Below are positions 8,617 through 17,519 of a stretch of 64,000 nt of DNA, one piece after another. Source of the stretch: Streptomyces gobiensis (GTDB lineage Bacteria; Actinomycetota; Actinomycetes; Streptomycetales; Streptomycetaceae); the NCBI RefSeq assembly GCF_021216675.1, contig NZ_CP086120.1, positions 806,001-870,000 on the forward strand. Reading direction: 5' to 3'. A program made the position numbers and the translations under genes. The notes under the pieces were generated by a model, which saw nothing but the letters and a program-made list of their open reading frames with translations, did not search any database and had not been told where the DNA came from. How positions within the stretch are numbered: the first letter of the stretch is position 1; each line of letters starts with the position of its first letter.

Positions 8617-9345
8617 ATGATCCACACCATGCAGCGGATCGTGCCACGCTCTCTGTCCGGACAGCCCGTCATGACATACGCCCTGATCGGGACCTGCTGT
8701 GCGGTCTTCCTGCTCAGCCCGGCCGCCGGTTTCATCAGCGGGTACGGCAGCGATGACGCGGTGCGACACGCCCAGGTCGCGTACTTCCGCCACTGGGGCG
8801 TGCGCCCGGAGACGCTGTGGAGCGGTGCGCTGCGTCCGCTGTTCACCCCCTTCACCGCGGTCTTCCTGCACGGCAACTGGATGCACCTGCTGGGGAATCT
8901 GCTCTTCCTCTTTGTCTTCGGCGGCATGGTGGAGGGACGGATGGGGGCACTGCGCTTCACCGGCTGCTATCTGGTGATCGGCTATGCGGCGATGCTCAGC
9001 TACGCGGCTGTCCATCCGCACTCCAGCCAGACCCTGGTGGGTGCGTCGGGGGCGATCTCCGGAGTGCTCGGCGCCTTCCTCTATCTCTTCCCCCGGGCCC
9101 GGGTCACGGGCGTCTACCCCTTCCTCTTCTTCCTGCCGCTGCGCTTCCCGGCCTGGGCGGTGCTGGTCTTCTGGATCTCACTGCAGTGGCTGGCGGCCCG
9201 CGCCGACACCGACGGGCCGGGCACCGCCCATCTCACCCATGTCATCGGCTTCGCTCTCGGCTTCCTCTACACATGGGCCCGCTTCCGCGGTGAGGTTAGA
9301 GTGAGCAGGCCAGCTCAGGCGACCGAAAGAGGGCCAAAGCCGTGA
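8617..9345 (+). CDS. Rhomboid family intramembrane serine protease
   Basis: 242 residues from ATG 8617 (a GTG 11 codons earlier is possible). Six or so membrane segments. The catalytic Ser is in GASGAISG (GXSG motif) and the partner His in AHLTHVIGF of the last segments; the first extracellular loop holds HGNWMHLLGN, the HxxxHxxxN-type signature of bacterial rhomboids. It should cleave transmembrane substrates inside the bilayer; substrate unknown. Its TGA overlaps the GTG of the next gene by 4 bp, so translation is coupled. Confidence 0.9.
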   Translation: MIHTMQRIVPRSLSGQPVMTYALIGTCCAVFLLSPAAGFISGYGSDDAVRHAQVAYFRHWGVRPETLWSGALRPLFTPFTAVFLHGNWMHLLGNLLFLFVFGGMVEGRMGALRFTGCYLVIGYAAMLSYAAVHPHSSQTLVGASGAISGVLGAFLYLFPRARVTGVYPFLFFLPLRFPAWAVLVFWISLQWLAARADTDGPGTAHLTHVIGFALGFLYTWARFRGEVRVSRPAQATERGPKP

Positions 9346-9623
9346 TCACTTCGATCGTGCTCATCAAGAGCAGCACCGACCGGATTCCCGAGATCGCCGA
9401 GCAGATCGCCGCGCTGGAAGGGGTCAGCGAGGTGTACTCGGTGACCGGCGCGCACGATCTGATCGCCATGGTGCGGGTGGCTCAGCACGATGATCTCGCC
9501 GATGTCATTCCGGGGCGAATCAGCAAGGTTCCCGGTGTGCTGTCCACCGAGACGCATATCGCGTTCCGCACCTATTCCCAGCACGACCTGGAAGCAGCCT
9601 TCGCCATCGGCCTCGACGCGTAA
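9342..9623 (+). CDS. Stand-alone Lrp/AsnC ligand-binding (RAM) domain protein
   Basis: 93 residues, only the alpha-beta RAM domain with no helix-turn-helix. It has the usual beta strands (ITSIVLIKSS, VSEVYSVTGAHDLIAMV, TETHIAFRTY); GAHDLIAMV corresponds to the G-x-D-ligand loop. Such SraA/DM1-type proteins bind amino acids and may modulate full-length Lrp regulators. The start is GTG 9342 overlapping the rhomboid stop (GTGA), and no other start fits. The coupling with a rhomboid protease has no obvious functional meaning. Confidence 0.85.
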   Translation: MITSIVLIKSSTDRIPEIAEQIAALEGVSEVYSVTGAHDLIAMVRVAQHDDLADVIPGRISKVPGVLSTETHIAFRTYSQHDLEAAFAIGLDA

Positions 9624-9653
9624 CGATCCGGGAAGGGGTGGGAGACTGGGGGG

Positions 9654-10961
9654 CTAACCCCGGACAAGCTGCCTGACCGCGCCCAAGAAGCGGTCAATAT
9701 GCTCATCCGGCGTGCCCACCCCAAAGCTGACCCGAATCGCGTCCAGGGATGAGGAACCGCACTCCCCCGGCCCGTCCTCCTCCGCACCGAGCAGGACACG
9801 CAGCAGCGGATGAGCGCAGAAGAGCCCGTCACGCACCCCGATGCCGTGCTCAGCGGAGAGCGCCGCCGCGAACTGCGAGCTGTTCCAGCCCGCCACCACG
9901 AAAGACAGCACCCCGACGCGCGGCGCGTCATCACCGAAGAGCGAGAGGACCCTGATCCCGGGCACCTCAGCCAGCCCCGCCCGGAGCCGGGCGATCAGCC
10001 GCTGCTCGCGCTCGACCAGCCGCTCGAACCCGGCCTCGGTCAGCGCCCGGCAGGCAGCGGCGATGGCGTAGGCGCCGATGACATTGGGCGACCCGGCCTC
10101 GTGCCGGGCTGCGGACGTCTGCCACTCAACCTCCACGCCACCGTCCGGGCGCCGCGACACCTTACGGCTGGCACCGCCACCCGCGAGATACGGCTCCGCC
10201 GCCCGCAGCCAGTCCGCGCGGCCCGCGAGGACCCCGGCGCCAAAGGGCGCGTACAGCTTGTGCCCGGAGAAGGCGACCCAGTCGACGTCCAGCTCCGCGA
10301 TATCCACCGGACGGTGCGGTGCCAACTGCGCGGCGTCCAGCACAATACGCGCGCCGTGCCGGTGCGCGGCGGCCGCCAGCTCTTCGACCGGCCAGAGCTC
10401 CCCCGTCACATTGGACGCTCCCGTCACACACACCAGCTTCGGCCCCTTGGGCGCGGCGTGCAGCGCCTCATCGAGCACGGCGACCGCGTGCCGTGGGGTG
10501 GGCGGCGCGTCCAGATAAGTGGTGTCGTGGCCGCGCCACGGGAGAAGGGCGGCATGATGCTCGGTCTCGAAGACATAGACCCGGGTGTCCGCCGGGAGGA
10601 CGGCGGCGAGGAGATTGAGCGAATCGGTGGTGGAGCGGGTGAAGACGACCTGGTCATCGGGGCGGCAGCCAAGGAACTCGGCGACCGTGGCCCGGCTCTC
10701 CTCGAAGAGGTCGGTGGAGAGCTGTGAGAGGTATCCGGCCCCGCGGTGGACGCTGCCGTAGTACGGCGCGTAGGCGGCGATGTCCTCCCATACCCGCCGC
10801 AGGGCGGGAGCGCTGGCGGCGTAGTCGAGCGCGGCGTACTCGATCTCGCCCCCGGTGGCGAGCGGCACCCGCACATCCGCGCCCAGCACGGGCAGGACGG
10901 CGGTGGTGTCGGCGGCTGCGGTGTCGGCGTTACGGCAGGCGGCATCGGCGGAAACAGACAT
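9654..10961 (-). CDS. Class V aminotransferase / cysteine desulfurase-like PLP enzyme
   Basis: 435 residues, fold type I PLP enzyme. Motifs in order: TRSTTDSLNLL (phosphate loop), ETEHHAALLPW (His stacking on PLP), VLDAAQLAPH (Asp pairing with the pyridine N) and VAFSGHKLYAPFG with the Schiff-base Lys. A Cys-containing loop comparable to the IscS persulfide loop appears in GVRDGLFCAHPLLRVLLG. It resembles SufS/Csd-like group II enzymes and uncharacterised actinobacterial class V aminotransferases; substrate uncertain. ATG start with AGGAG upstream. The gene is preceded by a six-residue leader peptide, which suggests control by translation. Confidence 0.82.
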   Translation of the reverse strand: MSVSADAACRNADTAAADTTAVLPVLGADVRVPLATGGEIEYAALDYAASAPALRRVWEDIAAYAPYYGSVHRGAGYLSQLSTDLFEESRATVAEFLGCRPDDQVVFTRSTTDSLNLLAAVLPADTRVYVFETEHHAALLPWRGHDTTYLDAPPTPRHAVAVLDEALHAAPKGPKLVCVTGASNVTGELWPVEELAAAAHRHGARIVLDAAQLAPHRPVDIAELDVDWVAFSGHKLYAPFGAGVLAGRADWLRAAEPYLAGGGASRKVSRRPDGGVEVEWQTSAARHEAGSPNVIGAYAIAAACRALTEAGFERLVEREQRLIARLRAGLAEVPGIRVLSLFGDDAPRVGVLSFVVAGWNSSQFAAALSAEHGIGVRDGLFCAHPLLRVLLGAEEDGPGECGSSSLDAIRVSFGVGTPDEHIDRFLGAVRQLVRG

Positions 10962-11021
10962 GGCGGAGTCTCCTGAGAGAGGGTGGAGGGAAGTTCAGGC
11001 GAGGATGGGGGCCGCCAGGCC

Positions 11022-11042
11022 CTAACGCATTCGCTTACGCAT
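11022..11042 (-). CDS. Six-residue Arg-rich leader peptide (MRKRMR)
   Basis: ATG at 11042 is preceded by GGGAG 7 bases upstream, a good ribosome site, and reads ATG CGT AAG CGA ATG CGT TAG. It lies 60 bases before the class V aminotransferase start. Three of six residues are Arg, all encoded by CGT or CGA, codons that are used little in GC-rich actinomycetes. Size, Shine-Dalgarno and position fit a leader peptide for ribosome-mediated attenuation; the signal sensed is unknown. Confidence 0.5.
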   Translation of the reverse strand: MRKRMR

Positions 11043-11227
11043 AAAGGAACTCCCTCGACCGCGCTTGCCGCAGACCTTGCTGTCATGCGGCCCGGTCATC
11101 ACCCGGGGCACCCCACCACGGACGGAGGGTTGCCGGACAGCGGGCCGGGGCCGTAGTCGCTGTCACTCGTGACCTTGAGCGGGAGTATGCCACATGATCC
11201 CTGCGCGCTACACGTGGCCTGCATCAC

Positions 11228-11262
11228 GGACGGGCCCCGGCGCCCGGCGCCGGGGCCCGTCC
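11228..11262 (-). terminator. trpD transcription terminator
   Basis: Perfect inverted repeat: 17-base arms GGACGGGCCCCGGCGCC and its complement, separated by one base, located 30 bases downstream of the trpD stop. There is no U-tract, as is common for actinomycete terminators. Confidence 0.75.
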
Positions 11263-11291
11263 CAGAGTCGCTTCCCGTTGCCCGTTGCCCG

Positions 11292-12356
11292 CTAGGCGTG
11301 GCTCGCGGCCACCCAGCGGTCGAGCGTGATCTTCGCGGCGCCGGAGTCAATGGACTCCGCGGCCTTCGCCATGCCCGCCGCGAGCTGCTCCGCGAGGGTG
11401 CCCTCGCCCGGTTCAAGGGCCACCAGGGCCGCTGCCGAGTTCAGCAGGACCGCGTCGCGGACCGGACCGGCCTCGCCGTCCAGCAGACGCCGGGCGACAT
11501 CGGCGTTGTAGGCGGCGTCCGCTCCCCGCAGTGCCTCGATCGGTACCAGCTCGATGCCGACATCCCGGGGGTCAAAGGACTCCTGCCGGACCGTGCCCTC
11601 CCGTACGACCCACACCGTCGATGTCGAGGTCGTCGTCAGCTCATCGAGCCCGTCGTCACCGCGGAAGACCAACGCCGAGGTACCGCGCTCGGCGAGCACT
11701 CCCGCCATGATCGGCGCCATCCGGGCATCCGCGACGCCCGTGGCCTGGGCATCCACCCGGGCCGGATTTGTCAGCGGGCCAAGGAAGTTGAAGGTGGTGG
11801 GGACACCCAGCTCCTTGCGCGCACCGGCCACATGCCGCAGCGCCGGGTGGAACTTCACCGCGAAGCAGAAGCTGATTCCGGCCTCCACCGCGACCTCGGC
11901 GACCCGTTCCGGGGTCAGGTCCAGATTGACGCCCAGCTTCTCCAGGACGTCCGAGGAGCCGCTGGCTGAGGACGCCGCACGGTTGCCGTGCTTGATGACC
12001 TTCGCCCCGGTGCCGGCGATCACGATGGCCGACATGGTGGAGATATTGACCGTCTTGGCACGGTCACCACCCGTACCGACGATATCCACGGAAGGGCCGG
12101 GGACATCGATCGTGTTGGCGTGCTCGTACATCGCTCGTACAAGTCCGGAGACCTCCCCCACCGTCTCGCCCTTGGCGCGCAGCGCCACCGCGAAGCCCGC
12201 GATCTGGGCGTCGGTCGCCTCACCACGCATGATGCGGTCCATCGCCCAGGCGGTGTCCGCCTCCGTCAGGTCCTGCCCAGCGAGCAGCGCGCTCAGTACG
12301 TCCGGCCAGGTGCGGGCCACCACGTGTTCGCCTCCTGCGGGGGTCACAGCACTCAT
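11292..12356 (-). CDS. trpD: Anthranilate phosphoribosyltransferase
   Basis: 354 residues, the family's usual length. Joins anthranilate to PRPP in tryptophan synthesis. Visible motifs: [17 protein letters not shown] (PRPP-binding glycine loop), [19 protein letters not shown] (anthranilate/PRPP contact) and [23 protein letters not shown]. The ATG at 12356 is chosen over GTG 12365 because the latter overlaps the GGAG ribosome site that lies 8 bases before the ATG. It stands alone rather than with other trp genes, beside the cytochrome operon, as in mycobacteria. No trp leader peptide is visible in the gap upstream. Confidence 0.95.
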   Translation of the reverse strand: MSAVTPAGGEHVVARTWPDVLSALLAGQDLTEADTAWAMDRIMRGEATDAQIAGFAVALRAKGETVGEVSGLVRAMYEHANTIDVPGPSVDIVGTGGDRAKTVNISTMSAIVIAGTGAKVIKHGNRAASSASGSSDVLEKLGVNLDLTPERVAEVAVEAGISFCFAVKFHPALRHVAGARKELGVPTTFNFLGPLTNPARVDAQATGVADARMAPIMAGVLAERGTSALVFRGDDGLDELTTTSTSTVWVVREGTVRQESFDPRDVGIELVPIEALRGADAAYNADVARRLLDGEAGPVRDAVLLNSAAALVALEPGEGTLAEQLAAGMAKAAESIDSGAAKITLDRWVAASHA

Positions 12357-12471
12357 GGGGATCACTCCTGGTGTCTTTGGCTACCGAGGGCGCTCCGGGG
12401 AGGCCCGTCGCCAGCCTATCGGCGCAGCCGCACCACAGGGCCGGGTGGCCGCAGTGCGGACACACGAGCGG

Positions 12472-12512
12472 GCCCCTGGGTCTGTCCCCGTGCGGGGACA
12501 GACCCAGGGCCC
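12472..12512 (-). terminator. Terminator of the ctaE-qcrCAB operon
   Basis: A long stem of about 20 base pairs with one bulged base and a TG loop lies 90 bases downstream of the qcrB stop. The arms contain GGGTCTGTCCCCG and CGGGGACAGACCC. It separates the qcr operon from trpD. Confidence 0.75.
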
Positions 12513-12602
12513 AGACCGGCCTGCTAAACAGCAACCATCAATTGAGCAACCCCAACGGCGAGCAACCAGGTCCGCGAGAGCGGCGCCGGTTTAGGCGCAA
12601 GG

Positions 12603-14237
12603 TCAGTGCCCGTGGCCGCTCATGATCTGCTTGTACTCCTCCTGCGTGGGCTTGGGAATCTGACCGTGCTCACCGAAGTAGCCACGGCTGATCCTGACGC
12701 GCAGCTTCTCCATCAGACCGACCTTGCGCCGGACACCGTGCTCGTCGACCGCGGCGGGCAGCGCGGCCGGCTTGTGCTGGTCGTGCTGGGTGAGGGTGTG
12801 CAGCTGGTCCTGTGAGAGCGGCTCATGCACCTCGATGAACTCACCGTGCGGCAGGCGCTTGATGATGCCGGTCTCCCGGCCGTGCAGCACCTTCTCCCGG
12901 TCGCGCCGCTGCAGCCCCAGACAGATCCGCCGGGTCGCCCAGAACACGATCACCGGCACGAGGAAGAAGCCGATACGGACGAACCAGGTGATGGCGTTGA
13001 TCGACAGGTCGAAGTGAATGGCCCACAGGTCATTGCCACCGCCGACCAGCAGCACGAAGTACCAGCTGATCCAGGCCGCACCGAAGGCGGTACGGGTCGG
13101 AGCGTTGCGCGGGCGGTCCAGCAGGTGGTGCTCGCGCTTGTCCTTGGTGACCCAGTTCTCGAAGAACGGGTAGACCGCGATCGCGGCCAGCACCAGCGGG
13201 AAGATCATCAGCGGGATGAACACACCGAAGTTGATGGTGTGGCCGGTCGGGATGACCCACTCCCAGCCGGGCATGACCCGGATCAGGCCCTCGGAGAAGC
13301 CCATGTACCAGTCCGGCTGGGCGTTCGTGGAGACCTGGTCGGGCCGGTACGGACCGAGCACCCAGACCGGGTTGATGCTGAACGTCGCGGAGATCACCGC
13401 GATGATGCCGAAGACCAGGAAGAAGAAGCCACCGGCCTTGGCCGTGTAGACCGGCATCAGCGGGAAGCCGACGACGTTCTTGTTGGTCCGTCCGGGCCCG
13501 GGGAACTGGGTGTGCTTGTGGTAGAAGACCAGGATCAGGTGGGCCACCACCAAGCCCAGCATGATGCCGGGCAACAGCAGTACATGGATGGTGAAGAACC
13601 GCGGGATGATCTCCGTGCCGGGGAACTCACCGCCGTACAGGAACATCGCGAGGTACGTACCGACCAGCGGGACGGCGAGGATCGCGCCTTCCATGAACCG
13701 GGTGCCGGTGCCGGAGAGCAGGTCGTCCGGGAGCGAGTAACCGGTGAAGCCGGTGAACATACCGAGCACCAGCAGCAGGAAGCCGAAGAGCCAGTTGATC
13801 TCACGCGGCTTGCGGAACGCACCGGTGAAGAACACCCGCATCATGTGCACGATCATGGCCATCAGGAAGATGAGCGCTGCCCAGTGGTGGATCTGCCGCA
13901 TCAGCAGACCGCCGCGCACATCGAAGCTGATGTCCAGCGTGGAGGCGTACGCCTCCGACATCAGCACACCCTGCATCGGCACATACGGACCGTCGTAGTG
14001 CACCTCGGCCATGCTCGGCTTGAAGAACAGGGTGAGGTAGACACCGGTCAGGATGATGATGATGAAGGAGTAGAGGGCGATCTCGCCCAGCATGAAGGAC
14101 CAGTGGTCCGGGAAGACCTTGCGCAGGTTCTTCTTGGCCCCGCCGTAGATCCCCAGACGGCCATCGGCCCAGTCAGCGACCCGCTCGCCCGCGGGCGCCT
14201 TGCCCCGGGGCCTTGGGCTCTCAGTTGTCGTACTCAT
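12603..14237 (-). CDS. qcrB: Cytochrome bc1 complex, cytochrome b subunit
   Basis: 544 residues, the long actinobacterial form with a hydrophilic C-terminal tail of about 120 residues. Haem ligands are the His pairs in RQIHHWAALIFLMAMIVHMMR and TIHVLLLPGIMLGLVVAHL. The quinol-oxidation site shows the PDW form (NAQPDWYMG) in place of the mitochondrial PEWY. It oxidises menaquinol and passes electrons to QcrA and QcrC within the bc1-aa3 supercomplex. The start overlaps the qcrA stop by 4 bp. Last gene of ctaE-qcrC-qcrA-qcrB. Confidence 0.97.
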   Translation of the reverse strand: MSTTTESPRPRGKAPAGERVADWADGRLGIYGGAKKNLRKVFPDHWSFMLGEIALYSFIIIILTGVYLTLFFKPSMAEVHYDGPYVPMQGVLMSEAYASTLDISFDVRGGLLMRQIHHWAALIFLMAMIVHMMRVFFTGAFRKPREINWLFGFLLLVLGMFTGFTGYSLPDDLLSGTGTRFMEGAILAVPLVGTYLAMFLYGGEFPGTEIIPRFFTIHVLLLPGIMLGLVVAHLILVFYHKHTQFPGPGRTNKNVVGFPLMPVYTAKAGGFFFLVFGIIAVISATFSINPVWVLGPYRPDQVSTNAQPDWYMGFSEGLIRVMPGWEWVIPTGHTINFGVFIPLMIFPLVLAAIAVYPFFENWVTKDKREHHLLDRPRNAPTRTAFGAAWISWYFVLLVGGGNDLWAIHFDLSINAITWFVRIGFFLVPVIVFWATRRICLGLQRRDREKVLHGRETGIIKRLPHGEFIEVHEPLSQDQLHTLTQHDQHKPAALPAAVDEHGVRRKVGLMEKLRVRISRGYFGEHGQIPKPTQEEYKQIMSGHGH

Positions 14238-15301
14238 CCGCGCTCCCAGAAGCTCGGGCCGACGGGCTCCGCGAAGTCGCCCTGCGCCTCGAGGAAACCG
14301 TCCTTACTGACGCTGATCTGCAGCTGTGGCAGGGGGTGGCCGGCCGGGCCGAAGATCACGCGTGCGCCGTCAGTCAGATCGAAGGTCGACTGGTGGCACG
14401 GGCAGAGCACATGGTGCGTCTGCTGCTCATAGAGGGTGACCGGGCAGCCAACGTGGGTGCAGATCCTGGAGTAGGCCACGATGCCCTCGTGGGCCCAGTC
14501 CAGCTGCTGCCTGTCCTTGATGTCGTTCGGCTCCAGCCGGATGAGCATCAGGGCCGCCTTGGCGATCTCCTTGGGGAAATCATGGTCCTCGGGGTCCAGG
14601 CCCTCCGGCATGGCGAAGGTCAGCGAGCCCACCGTGATGTCCTCGGGCCGCAGCGGCTCCAGGGTGTTCTCGTTGACGAGACGAAGCCCCTTCTTCCACA
14701 TCGTGCTGCGGAGCTTGTCCTCCGGCAGCGGGCCCAGGTCGCGCAGCAGCACCAGACCGGAGAGCGGCACCAGGGCCAGCGCGCCGAACATGGTGTTGCG
14801 GATCAGCTTCCGGCGGCCGAGCCCGGAGTCCTCCGCGCCCTTCGCGAACGCCGCCAGCGCCGCGGACTTGGTCGCGTCACTCGCCTCGATCGGGTGGCGC
14901 TCCTGGACGACCTCGTGACTGTCCATCAGGGTCCGGGACCAGTGGACCGCGCCCGCGCCAATGCAGAACAGGGCGATACCGAGGGTGAGCCCCAGCGAGA
15001 AGTTCAGAATGCTGATGTGCCCGAACGGGAAGATATAAACGATCTTGTCGATCGGGAAGGTCACATAGGAGGCGATAAAGCCGATCGTGGCCAGCATGGA
15101 CACGGTGAAGAGCAGGGCGACCACGCGCTCGGAGCGCTTGGCGGCCCGCTCATCGATGTCCTGGATGCGGTCCTCGTGAGGCGGCAGCCCCGGGTCGGCG
15201 AACGGATCGTCCGCGACCTTTACCTCGCCCTGTGCGGAACCCTGCTCAGCCGGCAGGTGGTCGTCTGACACGTCGTTGTGGGATCCAGTCTGGCTACTCA
15301 T
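14234..15301 (-). CDS. qcrA: Cytochrome bc1 complex, Rieske iron-sulfur subunit
   Basis: 355 residues with three N-terminal membrane segments (about residues 65-200), the actinobacterial arrangement, followed by a periplasmic-side Rieske domain. The [2Fe-2S] ligands are in CTHVGCPV and CPCHQSTF, each supplying one Cys and one His, with the second Cys of each motif forming the stabilising disulfide. It takes one electron from menaquinol and hands it to the diheme cytochrome QcrC. Overlaps qcrC and qcrB by 4 bp on both sides, so the three are translationally coupled. Confidence 0.97.
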   Translation of the reverse strand: MSSQTGSHNDVSDDHLPAEQGSAQGEVKVADDPFADPGLPPHEDRIQDIDERAAKRSERVVALLFTVSMLATIGFIASYVTFPIDKIVYIFPFGHISILNFSLGLTLGIALFCIGAGAVHWSRTLMDSHEVVQERHPIEASDATKSAALAAFAKGAEDSGLGRRKLIRNTMFGALALVPLSGLVLLRDLGPLPEDKLRSTMWKKGLRLVNENTLEPLRPEDITVGSLTFAMPEGLDPEDHDFPKEIAKAALMLIRLEPNDIKDRQQLDWAHEGIVAYSRICTHVGCPVTLYEQQTHHVLCPCHQSTFDLTDGARVIFGPAGHPLPQLQISVSKDGFLEAQGDFAEPVGPSFWERG

Positions 15302-16125
15302 GACTTCCTGGCCTTGGCGTTCCGGGCCGCGATCCAGACGGTGACGCCGATCAGAACCGCGAGGGCGATGGTCCAGGTGAACAGACCCTCACTGACGGGT
15401 CCGAAGCCACCGAGTGCCCAGCCGCCCGGGTCCTCCGTCTCCGAGGTGTTGACCTCGCCCAGATACGCGATGATCTGCTTCTTCTGCTGCTCCGGCAGCA
15501 CGGTATTGGGGAAGGCAGGCATGTCCTGCGGGCCGGTCAGCATGGCCTCGTAGATGTACTTGGGAGGGACATCCCGCAGGTTGGGGGCGTACTTGCCCTT
15601 GGTGAGCGCGCCGCCCTGGCCGGTGAAGTTGTGGCACTGCGCACAGTTCGTCCGGAAGAGCTTGCCCCCCTCGCCGATCTCCTTGGCGCTGAGCCCCTCG
15701 GGGCTGTACTGCTCCTTGGTGGGCACGGACGGACCGGCACCAAGCGAGGCGACATACGCCGCGAGCTGGTCGATCTCGGCCTGTGTGTAGACCTTGGGCT
15801 TCTCTGGCGCCTGGACGCCAGGCGACTGCATGGGCATCCGGCCGGTGCCGACCTGGAAGTCGACAGCGGCGGCGCCGACGCCAACGAGGCTCGGTCCGTC
15901 GCTGGAGCCCTGGCCGCCGGTTCCATGGCAGCTGGAGCAGCCAACGGCGTAGAGCTTCTTGCCCTCCTCGATGGCGAGTGACTGCGAAGAGGCCACCGAG
16001 TTGTCGGCCTTCGCCTCGCCCACAGGAGCGAACGCGGCGTACAGCCCCCCGGTGGCCGCCAGCGCGAAGAGTAGAACGACGATCGCCGCCAGCGGATGGC
16101 GCCGTCGTGCGGAGAGCTTTTTCAC
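15298..16125 (-). CDS. qcrC: Diheme cytochrome c of the bc1-aa3 supercomplex
   Basis: 275 residues: an N-terminal signal anchor (residues 12-32), two cytochrome c folds with CSSCHG and CAQCHN haem-binding motifs, and a C-terminal membrane helix followed by a basic tail. The two haems connect QcrA directly to the CuA centre of oxidase, replacing a soluble cytochrome c, which actinobacteria lack. Axial Met candidates are in the GRMPMQSP and PQDMPAFP stretches. Its start lies 93 bases downstream of ctaE; translationally coupled to qcrA. Confidence 0.96.
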   Translation of the reverse strand: MKKLSARRRHPLAAIVVLLFALAATGGLYAAFAPVGEAKADNSVASSQSLAIEEGKKLYAVGCSSCHGTGGQGSSDGPSLVGVGAAAVDFQVGTGRMPMQSPGVQAPEKPKVYTQAEIDQLAAYVASLGAGPSVPTKEQYSPEGLSAKEIGEGGKLFRTNCAQCHNFTGQGGALTKGKYAPNLRDVPPKYIYEAMLTGPQDMPAFPNTVLPEQQKKQIIAYLGEVNTSETEDPGGWALGGFGPVSEGLFTWTIALAVLIGVTVWIAARNAKARKS

Positions 16126-16218
16126 GGATTACCCCGGTGTCAGGATCTTCTGCGTCGATGCTTCTGGTTATGTCTGTCTGTGTGCGGTCCGGCTGTATGT
16201 GTCCGGCGCGCGCCCGGA

Positions 16219-16839
16219 CTACCTGATCAAGTAGATCGTGGCGAAGAGGCCGATCCAGACGACATCGACGAAGTGCCAGTAGTAGGACACGACGATGGCA
16301 GCGGTGGCCTGGTGATGGGTGAACCGCCTGGCCGCGTACGTCCTGCCGAGAACGAACAGGAACGCGATCAGGCCGCCCGTCACATGGAGGCCGTGGAAGC
16401 CGGTGGTCAGGTAGAACACCGAACCATACGGGTCCGAGGAGAGCGAAAGACCCTCGTGCTTGATCAGCTCCACGTACTCGAACATCTGGCCGCCGATGAA
16501 GATCGCGCCCATGACGAAGGTGACCACGAACCACGAGCGGAGCTTCTTCACGTCCCCGCGCTCGGCGGCGAAGACGCCGAGCTGGCAGGTGAGTGAGGAG
16601 AGCACCAGGATCGTGGTGTTCGTCGCCGCGAACGGAAGGTTCAGGCCGTCCGCCTGTTCCGACCAGTACTCGGCTCCCATCACCGATCGCAGGGTGAAGT
16701 ACATCGCGAAGAGGGCCGCGAAGAACATCAGCTCGGAACTCAGCCAGATGATGGTTCCGACGCTGGTGAGGTTCGGCCGATTGACCGACGGGTGCGCGTG
16801 CCCGGTTTCTACTGCTGTTGCTGTCGCCACGACCGACAT
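16219..16839 (-). CDS. ctaE: Cytochrome c oxidase subunit III
   Basis: 206 residues with five membrane helices, the short actinobacterial form. Characteristic stretches are [32 protein letters not shown] and the C-terminal [19 protein letters not shown]. Subunit III stabilises the catalytic core and the proton-entry path of aa3 oxidase. It is the first gene of the ctaE-qcrCAB operon; its promoter must be in 16840-17047, shared with the divergent receiver gene. Confidence 0.96.
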   Translation of the reverse strand: MSVVATATAVETGHAHPSVNRPNLTSVGTIIWLSSELMFFAALFAMYFTLRSVMGAEYWSEQADGLNLPFAATNTTILVLSSLTCQLGVFAAERGDVKKLRSWFVVTFVMGAIFIGGQMFEYVELIKHEGLSLSSDPYGSVFYLTTGFHGLHVTGGLIAFLFVLGRTYAARRFTHHQATAAIVVSYYWHFVDVVWIGLFATIYLIR

Positions 16840-17047
16840 TATGTCGGTCGCTTATTCCGTACTGACTTCGGGGGGTGCCGTTCGGTGTGTCCGACGTATG
16901 TGCGCTGCGCAAACGGCCCCTTCACACGGCCATCAGAGCGGCGTTCCCGGTGCTGTTGAGGGGGCGGTTGAGGGAGTAGCATCCGGGCAGCGCTTCGCAG
17001 TGCTTCTTGACGTTTCGATCCAACCGATCCCATGACGCGGAGGAACG

Positions 17048-17449
17048 ATGCAGCCGACGGCCACGGTGCTGGTCTACAGCGATGACGCCAACACCCGCGA
17101 GCAGGTGCGGCTGGCCGCCGGACGCCGGCCCGCCGCCGATGTGCCCTCGGTGGAGTACCTGGAGTGCGCGACGCTCCCCGCGGTGCTGAGCGCCCTGGAG
17201 AAGGGCGGCATCGATGTCTGTGTGCTGGACGGTGAGGCGGTCCCCGCGGGCGGTATGGGGGTGTGCCGACAGATCAAGGACGAGATCTTCAACTGCCCGC
17301 CCGTGCTTCTGCTGATCGGCCGCCCCACGGACTCCTGGCTGGCCACCTGGAGCCGGGCGGAGGCCGTGGTCTCCCACCCGCTGGACCCGGTGGCCCTGAC
17401 CGACTCGCTGGCCGGGCTGCTGCGCCAGCGCCGTCAGAACGCCGCCTGA
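17048..17449 (+). CDS. Stand-alone receiver-like protein
   Basis: 133 residues, a CheY-like fold without an output domain. The N-terminal acidic pair (VYSDDAN) and the presumed phospho-acceptor Asp (CVLDGEAVPAGG) are present; the switch Thr/Ser and the Lys are not clearly conserved, since the region where Lys is expected reads AVVSHPLDPVALTDSL. It therefore looks like an atypical receiver. Divergent from ctaE, which invites but does not prove a link with oxidase expression. Start ATG with GGAGG 6 bases upstream. No cognate kinase nearby. Confidence 0.7.
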   Translation: MQPTATVLVYSDDANTREQVRLAAGRRPAADVPSVEYLECATLPAVLSALEKGGIDVCVLDGEAVPAGGMGVCRQIKDEIFNCPPVLLLIGRPTDSWLATWSRAEAVVSHPLDPVALTDSLAGLLRQRRQNAA

Positions 17450-17465
17450 GCGTGGCCAGACGCAG

Positions 17466-17499
17466 GCCGGGGGCCCGGAGCTCTGTCCAGGCCCCCGGC
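17466..17499. terminator. Hairpin after the receiver-like gene
   Basis: Ten-base perfect arms GCCGGGGGCC and GGCCCCCGGC with a 14-base loop, 17 bases past the stop codon of the receiver-like gene. Confidence 0.55.
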
Positions 17500-17519
17500 T
17501 GCGGGGGAAACAGGGGGAC

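Larger units (their letters stand above)
10962..11291. other. 330-bp regulatory gap between trpD and the class V aminotransferase
   Basis: This gap holds, in minus-strand order, the trpD terminator (11228-11262), about 180 bp with no gene that should include the promoter of the aminotransferase unit, the leader peptide MRKRMR (11022-11042), and a 60-base spacer leading to the AGGAG of the aminotransferase. No further open frame is convincing. Confidence 0.6.

Noticed and set aside
12220..12534. A Cys-rich minus-strand frame (CPHCGH...WCGC) beside trpD
   Set aside because: It translates the qcr terminator hairpin and overlaps the trpD start; no ribosome site. The cysteines are a coincidence of the repeat.
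12825..14432. A 535-residue open frame on the plus strand across qcrB
   Set aside because: It is antisense to a complete, motif-bearing cytochrome b gene and reads as His/Glu/Gln/Asp-rich text typical of shadows in GC-rich DNA.
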